A stretch of DNA of 64,000 nucleotides from Scatosoma sp045614565. Its GTDB lineage: Bacteria; Bacillota; Clostridia; Christensenellales; Borkfalkiaceae. The notes beneath the pieces are model-generated. The model saw only the letters and a program-made list of their open reading frames with translations. It had not been told where the DNA came from and ran no database searches. Where the stretch lies: assembly GCA_045614565.1 (NCBI GenBank), contig JAZLDG010000074.1, positions 42,316 to 106,315 of the forward strand, given 5' to 3'. This document shows, piece by piece, positions 17,971-26,264 of this stretch. Numbering within the stretch: the first letter of the stretch is position 1; each line of letters begins with the position of its first letter. Position numbers and translations under genes: made by a program.

Positions 17971-18555
17971 TTACATTCCTTCAAGTTCGTCCAAGGTTAA
18001 GGAAAAGGACGGAATGAAATGCTCGAAAAAATATTCGATTTCGGGCATTTTTTTATCGTGTAAGTCCTGCTCGATGCTCTTTTTGGCCTTGGAGAACTCG
18101 CCGTTGCCCGACCGCAGCTCTTCTAGGCATTTGATATACGCGGCAAGTCGGTCGGCGGCTTTTACCAAGCGGTATTCCACGCTGTTTTCGTCTGCGAGAA
18201 TATACGGCTTGATTTCCTGTTGCATTTTTTGCGGGAGCATATCCGACATCTTTTGACAAGCTTTTGCTTCCAGCTCCTTATACGCGCCGTGAATTCCTTG
18301 GTTATAGTACTTAATCGGCGTGGGCAAATCCCCCGTCATCACTTCGCTCGTTTCGTGGTACGTAGCGTACAGTACCGTTTTCAAAATATCCGCGTTTCCG
18401 CCAAACTCTTCGTTGTGGATAACGGCGAGCGCGTGCGCGAGCAAGGTTACGCAGTGGGAATGCTCCATTATATTTTCTTCCCGTACCGAGCGCATAAGCT
18501 GCCAACGCTTAATATATTTCATTCTGTCCATATACGCGTAAAAATCGTACCGCAT
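17971..18555 (-). CDS. YfbR-like HD-domain 5'-deoxynucleotidase
   Basis: YfbR-type HD phosphohydrolases dephosphorylate deoxynucleoside 5'-monophosphates. The start is ATG 18555 behind AAGGAG, giving 194 residues. MEHSHCVTLLAHALA (His32) and YHETSEVMTGDLPTPIKYY match the family, as does the late KAADRLAAYIKCLEE with its metal aspartate. The HD dyad is written His67-Glu68 here instead of His-Asp. This might be tolerated for metal binding, so the family call is firm but activity is less certain. Confidence 0.85.
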   Translation of the reverse strand: MRYDFYAYMDRMKYIKRWQLMRSVREENIMEHSHCVTLLAHALAVIHNEEFGGNADILKTVLYATYHETSEVMTGDLPTPIKYYNQGIHGAYKELEAKACQKMSDMLPQKMQQEIKPYILADENSVEYRLVKAADRLAAYIKCLEELRSGNGEFSKAKKSIEQDLHDKKMPEIEYFFEHFIPSFSLTLDELEGM

Positions 18556-18585
18556 AAATTTTTTCTCCTTTTTTTTGCCAAACGC

Positions 18586-18614
18586 TTGACAAAGACTTTT
18601 CATCGTTTTATAAT
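18586..18614 (+). promoter_or_regulatory. promoter of the TPP riboswitch-thiT transcript
   Basis: A perfect TTGACA (18586-18591), 17-base spacer and TATAAT (18609-18614) lie about 25 bases before the riboswitch. Confidence 0.88.
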
Positions 18615-18637
18615 GATAGTACAAAATTTAATTATCC

Positions 18638-18714
18638 GTCGTGGGTGCCCTACAAGGCTGAGATTATACCATTGGAATCGGCAAGGTAATACTTGAGCGA
18701 GAGATTGATAACCG
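18638..18714 (+). promoter_or_regulatory. TPP (THI-box) riboswitch
   Basis: GTGGGTGCC, GGCTGAGATTATACC, GGAATCGGCAAGGTAATACT and TGAGCGAGAGA follow the order of the conserved TPP aptamer helices. The P4/P5 segment diverges from the common AACCTGATCTGGATAATGCC form. An intrinsic terminator follows at 18763, and the downstream gene is a ThiT-type thiamine transporter, which confirms the assignment. Confidence 0.88.
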
Positions 18715-18762
18715 TTTTTTCCGTAACGCCGCTTGCGGCTTTTACAACGAAAAAGCTTTTAC

Positions 18763-18796
18763 GCCCCACTTTATACAAGTCGGGGCTTTTCTTTTT
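18763..18796 (+). terminator. expression-platform terminator of the TPP riboswitch
   Basis: GCCCCACTT and AAGTCGGGGC form a stem followed by TTTTCTTTTT. Premature termination when TPP is bound is expected. Confidence 0.88.
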
Positions 18797-18801
18797 GTGA
18801 A

Positions 18802-18975
18802 GGCACTGTCCCAATATTCGGTTGATTTTTGACGGAAAAACGCCGCGAAATGCATCGCAAAACACGCGGTTACATACCACAGCGGGTATGCGCCCTTGTG
18901 TATTTGCTTGTCTTTCTTGCGTTTTTCTCGTCAAACCGTGCAAAGCACTAATTAACCGCTTATTGTGACACCGCC
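18802..18975 (+). mobile_element. MITE-like repeat, long copy, between riboswitch and thiT
   Basis: This segment begins GGCACTGTCCCAATA and ends TTATTGTGACACCGCC, an imperfect terminal inverted repeat of the form GGCnnTGTCnCAATA. Its two ends match the shorter copy at 20272-20382 in reverse orientation. This copy has about 60 extra internal bases. It has no coding capacity and separates the TPP riboswitch from thiT. Confidence 0.75.
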
Positions 18976-19011
18976 TTTGGAAAAGCGCGTACGACGGAAA
19001 AGGAGTGTTTT

Positions 19012-19725
19012 ATGTTTCTTTATTCCCTGCTCGAAGTTTCCGAGCAAACCACCAACGTCGTGAAATGGGTTTCCGTTTTAGGCGTCGTACTCGTACTTTG
19101 CGTCATTGCGCTCATCGGTTTTTTACAAAACGGCAAACGCTTCGACGCGAAAAAAATCGCGTTTGCGGGCATTTGCGTGTCAATGTCGTTTACGCTCGCC
19201 GTGATCAAGTTCAGCCCCGTACAATCAGGCGGCTCGATCACCATCGCTTCGTTCGTGCCGATCTTGATTTTCGCCTACGTTTACGGCGTGGCGGACGGAT
19301 TGCTCATCGGACTGATCCACGGCTTACTCAATTTCATTGAAGACCCGTATATTCTCACACCTGCCACCTTCATATTCGATTATTTACTCGCGTTTATGAG
19401 CGTAGGCGTAATGGGATTTTTCGGAAAAATGAAACGCAAGGAAAGAAGCGTTTTGCCCGTGGTTTTGGGTTGCGTTAGCGTGTTCTCGCTCCGTTTCCTT
19501 TCCCACCTGTTCTCGGGTATGATCTTCTTTGCCCAAGACGCCGTTTGGGTGAGCTTCCCCGACTGGGCAACGAGCAACGCGTTTATTTACTCGTTCATCT
19601 ATCAATGTATCTACGTGCCCGCGGACGCGATTATCGCCACGCTCGTGCTCGTCGCACTTTGCAAATCAGGCGTGCTTGACCGCTTAACGGCAATGATGAA
19701 GCCAAAAAAATCAACGGCTCAATAA
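19012..19725 (+). CDS. thiT: ThiT-type thiamine ECF transporter S component
   Basis: ThiT is the membrane substrate-binding component that works with the shared ECF energy module to import thiamine. The 237-residue protein has about six to seven hydrophobic helices, including one extra N-terminal segment compared with the ~190-residue Lactococcus form. The substrate-site region GGSITIASFVPILIFAYVYG, then IGLIHGLLNFIEDPYI, is typical. The start follows AAAAGGAG. The upstream TPP riboswitch supports the assignment. Its end overlaps the convergent rimM by 7 bases. Confidence 0.9.
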   Translation: MFLYSLLEVSEQTTNVVKWVSVLGVVLVLCVIALIGFLQNGKRFDAKKIAFAGICVSMSFTLAVIKFSPVQSGGSITIASFVPILIFAYVYGVADGLLIGLIHGLLNFIEDPYILTPATFIFDYLLAFMSVGVMGFFGKMKRKERSVLPVVLGCVSVFSLRFLSHLFSGMIFFAQDAVWVSFPDWATSNAFIYSFIYQCIYVPADAIIATLVLVALCKSGVLDRLTAMMKPKKSTAQ

Positions 19726-20219
19726 ACGGCGATTTCGTCGAATACCGATTTATTGACGATTACCTTTTTTTCGTCAATATCGACCTTTACGATCACGCCT
19801 TTTACGGCAGGGAAGAGTATGCTTTTCCCTGCTTTTTCTATGGTATAAATATCCGAAGCAAGCAAAGTAATATCCTTGACCGTGCCTAAAAATTCCCCGT
19901 CCTGCGTTTCGCAAGCGCAACCGAGCACGTCGACGATATAATATCTGCCTTCTTCCAAAGCGGGCGCATCGTCGCGTTTTCCGTAAACGAGCTTGCCGCG
20001 GAACATCTCCGCCGCGTTACGGTCGGGTACGCCGCGAAGCCCTACGTACGCCGCGCCGTCGTTTCCGACACGATAGGACAAAATCTTATAAGGCGTATCG
20101 TCGATATACAGCGTTTTGAACGCTTTGACGTCCTCGGGAAAATCGGTAAAGGTTTTAATTTTCAATTCCCCGCGAATACCCTGCGGTTTTAATATTTCAG
20201 CAATAACGAGCTTATCCAT
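19719..20219 (-). CDS. rimM: 16S rRNA processing/ribosome maturation factor
   Basis: RimM helps assemble the 30S head near protein S19. ATG 20219 follows AAGGAG by 8 bases and gives 166 residues. The N-terminal beta-barrel begins LVIAEILKPQGIRGELKIK, and the C-terminal PRC-barrel includes YYIVDVLGCACETQDGEFLG. It belongs to the ylxM-ffh-rpsP-khpA-rimM cluster but is separated from khpA by a terminator and a MITE-like repeat. Its transcription may therefore need a new promoter. Confidence 0.93.
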   Translation of the reverse strand: MDKLVIAEILKPQGIRGELKIKTFTDFPEDVKAFKTLYIDDTPYKILSYRVGNDGAAYVGLRGVPDRNAAEMFRGKLVYGKRDDAPALEEGRYYIVDVLGCACETQDGEFLGTVKDITLLASDIYTIEKAGKSILFPAVKGVIVKVDIDEKKVIVNKSVFDEIAVY

Positions 20220-20271
20220 ACCACACACTCCTTTGATTTGAACGCATACCTGCCCCTATCGTTTTAGTTAT

Positions 20272-20382
20272 GGCGATGTCACAATAAACGATTGATTAGT
20301 GCTTTGCACGATTTGACGAGCAAAACGCGTAGAATTTCGCGGCGTTTTTTCGTCAAAATCAACCGAGTGTTGGGACAGAGCC
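20272..20382 (-). mobile_element. MITE-like repeat, short copy, between khpA and rimM
   Basis: Read on the minus strand, it runs from GGCTCTGTCCCAACA to TTATTGTGACATCGCC. It matches both arms of the copy at 18802-18975, including GGTTGATTTT, AAAAACGCCGCGAAAT and CGTGCAAAGCACTAAT. It is inverted relative to that copy and lacks the copy's ~60-base interior. Confidence 0.75.
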
Positions 20383-20395
20383 TTGGTTATAAGCC

Positions 20396-20432
20396 AAAAA
20401 AAGGCTTCCGTCAGAAAGCCTTTTTATTCGGT
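20396..20432 (-). terminator. terminator after khpA
   Basis: On the minus strand, AAAAAGGCTT and AAGCCTTTTTTT form a hairpin around TCTGACGG, just downstream of khpA. Confidence 0.8.
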
Positions 20433-20444
20433 TTTACAAACGGC

Positions 20445-20708
20445 TTATTCTTCGTCCGTGTTTACGGCGTCGCCGCCCTTTTCACGGATTTCAACGACGT
20501 ATTTCTTGCTATTTGCAGGCGTCGCCGCGCGTACGATCGTACGCATTGCTTTCGCGATTTTACCCTGCTTGCCGATTACCTTGCCCATATCGGACGGGGT
20601 AAGCACGACGGTAACTTCGATTACGCGGTCTTTTTCTTTGACTTCGTATTCGACGTTGTCCTTGTCTTCGGCAAACTGCTCGACGATATATTTAATCAAA
20701 TCCAGCAT
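20445..20708 (-). CDS. khpA: KH-domain RNA-binding protein KhpA
   Basis: KhpA is a small KH protein that, with KhpB, binds RNA and affects cell division and elongation in Gram-positives. The 87 residues consist of one KH domain with the GxxG loop in VIGKQGKIAKAMRTIVRAA and end in an acidic tail. It follows rpsP by about 20 bases, as usual in Bacillota. Confidence 0.92.
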   Translation of the reverse strand: MLDLIKYIVEQFAEDKDNVEYEVKEKDRVIEVTVVLTPSDMGKVIGKQGKIAKAMRTIVRAATPANSKKYVVEIREKGGDAVNTDEE

Positions 20709-20727
20709 TTTTTATGCCTCACACTTC

Positions 20728-21018
20728 TTATTTGGATTTCTTCGTCTTGGTCTTGGAAGGGCTTAACTTCGCGCTCTTTTCCATAGCACCCGTTTTAACA
20801 AGCAAGTTCTTAACCGTTTCCGTGGGTTGAACGCCCTTAGAAATCCAGTCTTTTGCTTTTTCTACGTCGATCGTAAGTTCAACGGGATCGCAGGTAGGTC
20901 TGTAATGACCAACGCAATCGATGTATTCGCCCGTTGCAGCCTTTCTGCTGTCAACGACTACGACACGGTAGATAGGGTTCTTTTTGTCGCCCATTCTGAA
21001 AAGTCTCATTTTTACCAT
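20728..21018 (-). CDS. rpsP: 30S ribosomal protein S16
   Basis: The 96-residue protein has the S16 N-terminus MVKMRLFRMGDKKNPIYRVV and the following DSRKAATGEYIDCVGHYRP. The C-terminal extension is lysine- and serine-rich (SPSKTKTKKSK). It lies between ffh and khpA in the conserved translation/secretion cluster. Confidence 0.97.
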   Translation of the reverse strand: MVKMRLFRMGDKKNPIYRVVVVDSRKAATGEYIDCVGHYRPTCDPVELTIDVEKAKDWISKGVQPTETVKNLLVKTGAMEKSAKLSPSKTKTKKSK

Positions 21019-21067
21019 AATAGTATACCTCCAAAGTATATAAAAATTTTTTTATTTTTTGCTGTGT

Positions 21068-22387
21068 TTAGAAGGGAAGCTTGAATTTCCCGCGCCCGCC
21101 TTTGAGCTGTTTCATCAAAAGCTTGGTTTGCTCGTACTGTTTCAAAAGCTGATTGACTTCCTGTACGCTCGTACCCGATCCCGCCGCAATACGACGTTTT
21201 CTCTTGCTGTCGATGATCGCGGGATTATCCCGCTCGGTTTTGGTCATTGAAAGGATAATCGCTTTCGTGCGTTCGATCTTCTTTTCGTCGATATCGCCTT
21301 CGTTGACCTTCATTTTATTCGCGCCGGGGAGCATCGAAAGCATCGCGCTCGCACCGCCCATTTTTTTCATCATTGCAAACTGCTCTAAATAATCGCTCAA
21401 AGTAAAGCTGTTCGCAAGCATTTTTTGTTGCATTTTCTTGGCGTCTTCTTCGGTGATTGCCTGTTGCGCTTTTTCAATCAGCGAAAGCACGTCGCCCATA
21501 CCCAAAATCCGCGAAGCCATACGGTCGGGATAGAAAGGCTCTAAATCGGTGAGTTTTTCCCCAACGCCGATAAATTTAATGGGCTTGCCCGTAACCGCCT
21601 TGATCGACAAGCACGCGCCGCCGCGCGTATCGCCGTCTAATTTCGTCAAAATCACGCCCGTGACCGCCAACCGTTCGTTGAAGGTTTGCGCTACGTTCAC
21701 CGCTTCTTGCCCCGTCATTGCGTCTACGACGAGCAGCGTTTCGGTGACTTCGATTTCTTTTTTGATATTTTCCAGCTCTTGCATCAGCGTATCGTCGATC
21801 TGTAACCGACCCGCCGTGTCCAAGATTACCGTATCGTAATTCATCGAACGCGCGTACTCGATCGCTTGCTTCGCCGTTTTGACGGGATTTTGCGTACCCT
21901 TTTCAAAAACTTCCGTTTGCGCGTTTTTGCCCACGACTTGGAGCTGGGTAATCGCCGCGGGGCGGTAAATATCCCCCGCCACGAGCAAGGGGCGTTTGCC
22001 CTGTTTTTTGAGAAGCAACGCAAGCTTGCCGCAAAGCGTCGTTTTACCCGCGCCTTGCAAACCGCACATCATAATGACCGTGGGGAGCTTGGGCGAAACT
22101 TCGATTTTCGCGTTTTTCGCGCCCATCAACGCGATGAGTTCTTCGTTGACGATTTTGATAACCTGTTGTGCAGGGTTTAAGGAAGAAAGAATTTCTTGCC
22201 CTACCGCTTTTTCCGAAACGTCCGCGATAAAATCTTTGGCAACCTTTAAGTTGACGTCCGCTTCGAGCAAAGCCACGCGCACTTCGCGCATCGCCGTGCG
22301 GATTTCAAGCTCCGTAAGCTTCCCGCGTTTGGTGAGCTTGGAAAATATATGATTTAATCTTTCTGATAAAGATCCGAATAAAGCCAT
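21068..22387 (-). CDS. ffh: signal recognition particle GTPase
   Basis: Ffh binds signal peptides of nascent membrane proteins and, with SRP RNA and FtsY, delivers ribosomes to the translocon. The 439-residue chain has the N domain, then the G domain with GLQGAGKTT at 109-117, DTAGRLQIDD and the TKLDGDTRGG switch. The methionine-rich M domain has MLPGANKMKV and a SKRKRRIAAGSGTSVQEVNQ-type RNA-binding motif. It lies directly after ylxM. Confidence 0.97.
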   Translation of the reverse strand: MALFGSLSERLNHIFSKLTKRGKLTELEIRTAMREVRVALLEADVNLKVAKDFIADVSEKAVGQEILSSLNPAQQVIKIVNEELIALMGAKNAKIEVSPKLPTVIMMCGLQGAGKTTLCGKLALLLKKQGKRPLLVAGDIYRPAAITQLQVVGKNAQTEVFEKGTQNPVKTAKQAIEYARSMNYDTVILDTAGRLQIDDTLMQELENIKKEIEVTETLLVVDAMTGQEAVNVAQTFNERLAVTGVILTKLDGDTRGGACLSIKAVTGKPIKFIGVGEKLTDLEPFYPDRMASRILGMGDVLSLIEKAQQAITEEDAKKMQQKMLANSFTLSDYLEQFAMMKKMGGASAMLSMLPGANKMKVNEGDIDEKKIERTKAIILSMTKTERDNPAIIDSKRKRRIAAGSGTSVQEVNQLLKQYEQTKLLMKQLKGGRGKFKLPF

Positions 22388-22413
22388 TCCACTCTCCTTA
22401 ATCGCCCGTCTCC

Positions 22414-22788
22414 TTAATCGTCCGCCGTGATCGTTTCCACACCAAATTCTTCGTGGACGGCTTGCAAGTCCGCTTTCAGTTTCAGCACGGCTTCGCTTGC
22501 CGCATTCGCTTCCATAAAACGGTCCACCGTCGTCATATACGCGGAATATTCGCGCGAAAGCTCGTCCAGCGTATTCAAAAAACCGAGCTTTTGATCGTAG
22601 TTTTCAAGCTGTTTTTTGCATTTTTGCAAACAGTCGGAAACGCTTTGGCGGGATACGCCCTTTTGTTCGGCAATTTCACCCAAAGAAAGGTCGTAATTGA
22701 AATACAAATCGGTGATTTCTCGTTGCGTCGCCGTAAGCAAGGGCGAATACAAATCCCAAAGTCGGAGAAACCGCAAATCGTCTTTCAT
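22414..22788 (-). CDS. ylxM: YlxM-family SRP-associated HTH protein
   Basis: YlxM is a small helix-turn-helix protein that accompanies ffh in Gram-positives and modulates SRP GTPase activity. The 124 residues contain the sigma-4-like HTH LSLGEIAEQKGVSRQSVSDC and LLTATQREITDLYFNYDLS. It is the first gene of the ylxM-ffh-rpsP-khpA transcript. Confidence 0.9.
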   Translation of the reverse strand: MKDDLRFLRLWDLYSPLLTATQREITDLYFNYDLSLGEIAEQKGVSRQSVSDCLQKCKKQLENYDQKLGFLNTLDELSREYSAYMTTVDRFMEANAASEAVLKLKADLQAVHEEFGVETITADD

Positions 22789-22814
22789 ATCCGTTTCCCC
22801 CCTTTCCGTCGTCT

Positions 22815-22843
22815 ATTATACCCTAAAAATAAACGAGTGTCAA
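22815..22843 (-). promoter_or_regulatory. promoter of ylxM-ffh operon
   Basis: The minus strand has TTGACA (22843-22838), 17 bases and TATAAT (22820-22815). The TTGACA lies in the 3' arm of the upstream terminator hairpin. Confidence 0.82.
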
Positions 22844-22861
22844 GCATTTTTACTTGACACC
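22836..22861 (-). terminator. terminator after rseP that overlaps the ylxM -35 box
   Basis: On the minus strand, GTGTCAAG and CTTGACAC form a hairpin around TAAAAATG, downstream of rseP. The following U-run is weak (TCGTTTATTTTT). Confidence 0.6.
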
Positions 22862-22882
22862 CGTAAATTTTTTTTGCGTTTT

Positions 22883-24103
22883 TTACAGAATAAATTGTAA
22901 TAAATCCACGAGAATGGCAAACGCGAACAAGAAAATGATGCCGACGAAGTGGATAATCGTTTCCACTTTACGGTTGACGGGTTTTTTGCGTATCCATTCG
23001 ATGATACAAAAGATGACCTTACAGCCGTCGAGCGCGGGAACGGGCAATAAATTGAACACCGCCAAGTTCACGCCGATAAACGCCGCTATATTCAAAAACG
23101 AAAGCGGGCTTGCCGAAGCGGCTTGTGCCGTCAAGCCGATCGTGGTTACGGGACCGCCCATCGTCGTAATACCGAGCTTGCCCGTAATCAATTCCCCAAG
23201 CGAGCGCAAGACCGTGCCGCCGATTTTGAACGAGTACACGAACGCCGAGCCGATCGTTTCAAAAAAGCCTTGTTGCACCGTCACGCTCGCGAATTGATAT
23301 TGCGTAACGTCTAACCCAAGCGTTGCGTACAGCGTTGTCATATCGTTCATATTTTGGAAATTGCAATCGCTTTTGAGCAAAATTTGCAGCGTTCTTTCTT
23401 CCCAAACGCCGTCGGCGTTTTTGCGCAAGATTTTGAAATCCACACTTTCGCCCTGCGTTTTACCCGAAAGCGCGTCGATATAGTCCGTAGCCAAATAGAT
23501 ATCTTCGCCGTCCACCGACAAAATAATATCTTTTGCGGAAAGCTCCGTTTCAGAAATCACAGGCTCGCCTTCCCCTGCGTAGGCAAGATAGGAATGAATA
23601 CAGCCGTATACGCCGAACATCGTAAAAAGCAACACGAGCGCGAGCAAATAATTCATCAACGCGCCCGCTACCAACACGATAATACGTTTCCAAGGCGGTT
23701 GGTCGTTGAAACGTTCGCCCTTGGGTGTGGGGTACTCGTTTTCTTGGGTTTTCTCAACCCTGCCCCCGTCGCTTTGTTGGTTTTGTGCAAGCTCTTCAAA
23801 CGGTTCTTCCGTTTTTTCTTCATTTTCTTCGTACTCGTCTTCGCCGTCAAAAGCGCAATACCCGCCGAGCGGGATTGCGCGGAGCGCAAACAGTTCGCCC
23901 GTTTTTTTACTGCGTTTTTTGAAGATGGCAGGTCCAAACCCGACGGAAAATTCGTTGATACGAAACCCTAAAATTTTTCCCGCGATATAATGCCCGAATT
24001 CGTGAATGGTGACCATTGCGAGCAAAATCAAAATTGCCAAAACGATTCCGCCGATCGTCGTCATTACGCTTTCAAACGTTGCTAATAAACCGTTTATATA
24101 CAA
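22883..24103 (-). CDS. rseP: site-2 (RseP-family) membrane metalloprotease
   Basis: This intramembrane zinc protease is involved in regulated proteolysis of anti-sigma factors and signal peptides. I prefer the TTG start at 24103 because AAAGGGG sits 8 bases before it; the next ATG is 13 codons on. Of 406 residues, the first helix carries HEFGH at 34-38. An insert of about 60 residues rich in Glu and Gln lies at about 80-140. A PDZ domain is central, and NLLPVPALDG near the C-terminus completes the active site. It directly follows dxr. Confidence 0.88.
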   Translation of the reverse strand: MYINGLLATFESVMTTIGGIVLAILILLAMVTIHEFGHYIAGKILGFRINEFSVGFGPAIFKKRSKKTGELFALRAIPLGGYCAFDGEDEYEENEEKTEEPFEELAQNQQSDGGRVEKTQENEYPTPKGERFNDQPPWKRIIVLVAGALMNYLLALVLLFTMFGVYGCIHSYLAYAGEGEPVISETELSAKDIILSVDGEDIYLATDYIDALSGKTQGESVDFKILRKNADGVWEERTLQILLKSDCNFQNMNDMTTLYATLGLDVTQYQFASVTVQQGFFETIGSAFVYSFKIGGTVLRSLGELITGKLGITTMGGPVTTIGLTAQAASASPLSFLNIAAFIGVNLAVFNLLPVPALDGCKVIFCIIEWIRKKPVNRKVETIIHFVGIIFLFAFAILVDLLQFIL

Positions 24104-24107
24104 AGTC

Positions 24108-25253
24108 TTAACCCCTTTCCACGTATTCCTTTGCCAAGGCGCGCGCCCGTTCGTCCGTAGCCTTGAGCGCGGCATACCCGTCCGCTTTTACGCGTTCCGT
24201 CTTTCCAAGCGCGTATTCGATCGTATCGGCAATCGCAAGGAAAGGTATTCGCCCGTCTAAAAACGCCCGAACGGCAATTTCCCCCGCGCCGTTGAGCGCG
24301 CAAGGATAGTTATCCCCCGTTTCCGCGGCTTTGAGCGCAAGGTCAAAGCAAGGAAACGCTTTTCTTTCAAACGGTAAAAAACGGATCGCGCCAAGCGACG
24401 CAAAATCCAAGGGCTTGACGCCGCAAGGCAGGCGTTCAGGATAGGTGAGTGCGAGCTGAATGGGCAATTCCATCGTCGGATAGCTCATTTGCGCCAACAC
24501 GCCGCCGTCGGAAAATTCCACCATGGAATGAATGATACTTTCGGGTTGCACGATCGTGTGAATTTTGTCTAAATCGCAGTCGTACAACCATTTCGCTTCG
24601 ATAACTTCAAAGCCTTTATTAAGGAGCGTTGCCGAGTCGATCGTGATTTTCGCGCCCATATTCCAAGTGGGGTGTTTGAGCGCGGAAGCGGGTGTGACGG
24701 TTGCTAATTTCGCTCTATCCCAGCCGTAAAACGGACCGCCGCTCGCCGTGATGATCAGCCTTGAAAAAGGCGCATCCGTGCGGAAATGCAAGGCTTGCCA
24801 CAGCGCGGAATGTTCGCTGTCCACGGGCATTAAACGCGTACCTGCCCCCTTGATTTTTTGCATTACCAGTTCGCCGCCGCAAACGAGCGTTTCCTTGTTC
24901 GCAAGCGCGATATCCTTTTTCGCTTCCACCGCTTTGAGTGTGTATTTAAGTCCCGCAAAACCCGTCGCGGCAATGAACGCAACTTCGCCGTATTCGATGG
25001 CGGCAAGCGCGGCTGCTTCACCGTAGCCAAATCGTACCCCCGCCGGAATTTTGTCTGCAATCGCTTTCCCCGCTTCTTCGTCCACGAGCGCGGCGTACGC
25101 GGGCTTAAATTCTATCACTTGACGCAAAAACGCTTCCGCAGAAGCGTTTGCAACGATACTTTCAATTTTGAATTTGTCAGCGTGACGGCGAACGACGCTA
25201 CAAACCTGCGTTCCGATAGAACCCGTCGAGCCGATCAAGGAAATTGTCTTCAA
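24108..25253 (-). CDS. dxr: 1-deoxy-D-xylulose-5-phosphate reductoisomerase
   Basis: Dxr makes 2-C-methylerythritol 4-phosphate, the committed step of the MEP isoprenoid pathway. The 381-residue protein has the NADPH motif GSTGSIGTQ at 8-16, the metal/substrate segment MPVDSEHSALWQ and the flexible-loop ASGGPFYGW. It is between cdsA and rseP, a common clostridial order, and feeds the isoprenoid carrier made by the nearby UppS. Confidence 0.96.
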   Translation of the reverse strand: MKTISLIGSTGSIGTQVCSVVRRHADKFKIESIVANASAEAFLRQVIEFKPAYAALVDEEAGKAIADKIPAGVRFGYGEAAALAAIEYGEVAFIAATGFAGLKYTLKAVEAKKDIALANKETLVCGGELVMQKIKGAGTRLMPVDSEHSALWQALHFRTDAPFSRLIITASGGPFYGWDRAKLATVTPASALKHPTWNMGAKITIDSATLLNKGFEVIEAKWLYDCDLDKIHTIVQPESIIHSMVEFSDGGVLAQMSYPTMELPIQLALTYPERLPCGVKPLDFASLGAIRFLPFERKAFPCFDLALKAAETGDNYPCALNGAGEIAVRAFLDGRIPFLAIADTIEYALGKTERVKADGYAALKATDERARALAKEYVERG

Positions 25254-25265
25254 AATCCCACCACC

Positions 25266-26195
25266 TTATGCTATCAAATAAATGAGCGCGAACGCCGCGT
25301 ATACGATCACCGTCGCAAACAGCGTACCGTCGATACGGTCTAACATTCCGCCGTGACCGGGGATTAAATTCCCCATATCTTTCAAACCTTTTTTGCGTTT
25401 GATACAGCTTTCCACGAGATCGCCAAACGCCGTCGCAAGCGCGGTCAGTAAACCGATTATCATATAAATCGGCAACCATAAGCCCATATGCGGGAAACCG
25501 CCCACGAACGAATTATAAATAAAGTAAATGAGCGTTGCACCGATTACCCCGCCCAGCAGCCCGCCGATAAAGCCGACCACCGTTTTGTTGGGGCTTAACG
25601 TAGGCGCGAGTTTTTTTGGAAATACCTTTTTCAATGAAACTCCCACGAAAAACGCCGTACAGTCGGCAATCGGGGAAATGCCCAAAATGAGTAAAATCGC
25701 AAGGTTGGAATTGAACTTCATTGCGTCCAGATCCGCCGAACTTGCCAAGAGTTTATCCCGAAACATCGGTGCTTCACCGATATGGTTTGCAAGCACCAAA
25801 AGTGTCAAAAGCAAGGTAGGATATACCGCGGATACGAACGCCGCGCCGATATTTTCGGGGGTAGATTCTTCGTTTTTGAACACGAGCAAGGACAACAGCG
25901 CAAGCGCGAGCACGAAAAACAAAACCGCCGTTACGTGGATACCGTACCCGTAAAAAAATTCACCCAACGCGCAAAGCGGAATACAAACCGCCGAGAAGAT
26001 AAATATGATGGATTTTTCCGTTTTTGCAAGATTATCGTTCATCGCGCGGACGATTTCAAACGTACCGATGAGCGAACAGCCGTAAATGAGTACGTCGAAG
26101 CACAAGCTTCCGTACGTGGGTACGAAAACCTTTAATAGATAAAAGGATAATACGACGATAATATATATTATGCCCGACGTAATTCGCTGTTTCAT
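25266..26195 (-). CDS. cdsA: phosphatidate cytidylyltransferase
   Basis: CdsA activates phosphatidic acid to CDP-diacylglycerol for phospholipid synthesis. The 309-residue membrane protein has about eight hydrophobic helices. It ends with the family signature SCIKRKKGLKDMGNLIPGHG followed by GMLDRIDG. It follows uppS with a 70-base gap that carries the GGGGCAGGTATGCGTT motif. Confidence 0.93.
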   Translation of the reverse strand: MKQRITSGIIYIIVVLSFYLLKVFVPTYGSLCFDVLIYGCSLIGTFEIVRAMNDNLAKTEKSIIFIFSAVCIPLCALGEFFYGYGIHVTAVLFFVLALALLSLLVFKNEESTPENIGAAFVSAVYPTLLLTLLVLANHIGEAPMFRDKLLASSADLDAMKFNSNLAILLILGISPIADCTAFFVGVSLKKVFPKKLAPTLSPNKTVVGFIGGLLGGVIGATLIYFIYNSFVGGFPHMGLWLPIYMIIGLLTALATAFGDLVESCIKRKKGLKDMGNLIPGHGGMLDRIDGTLFATVIVYAAFALIYLIA

Positions 26196-26264
26196 TGCTC
26201 ACTCTCCCGCAAAAGGCGCGTTTCAACGCATACCTGCCCCTTGCATTTTTATTTTTGGTGGAAT

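Noticed and set aside
18650..18943. 97-codon minus-strand frame over the TPP riboswitch
   Set aside because: It overlaps the riboswitch, its terminator and the MITE-like repeat, and its sequence resembles no protein.
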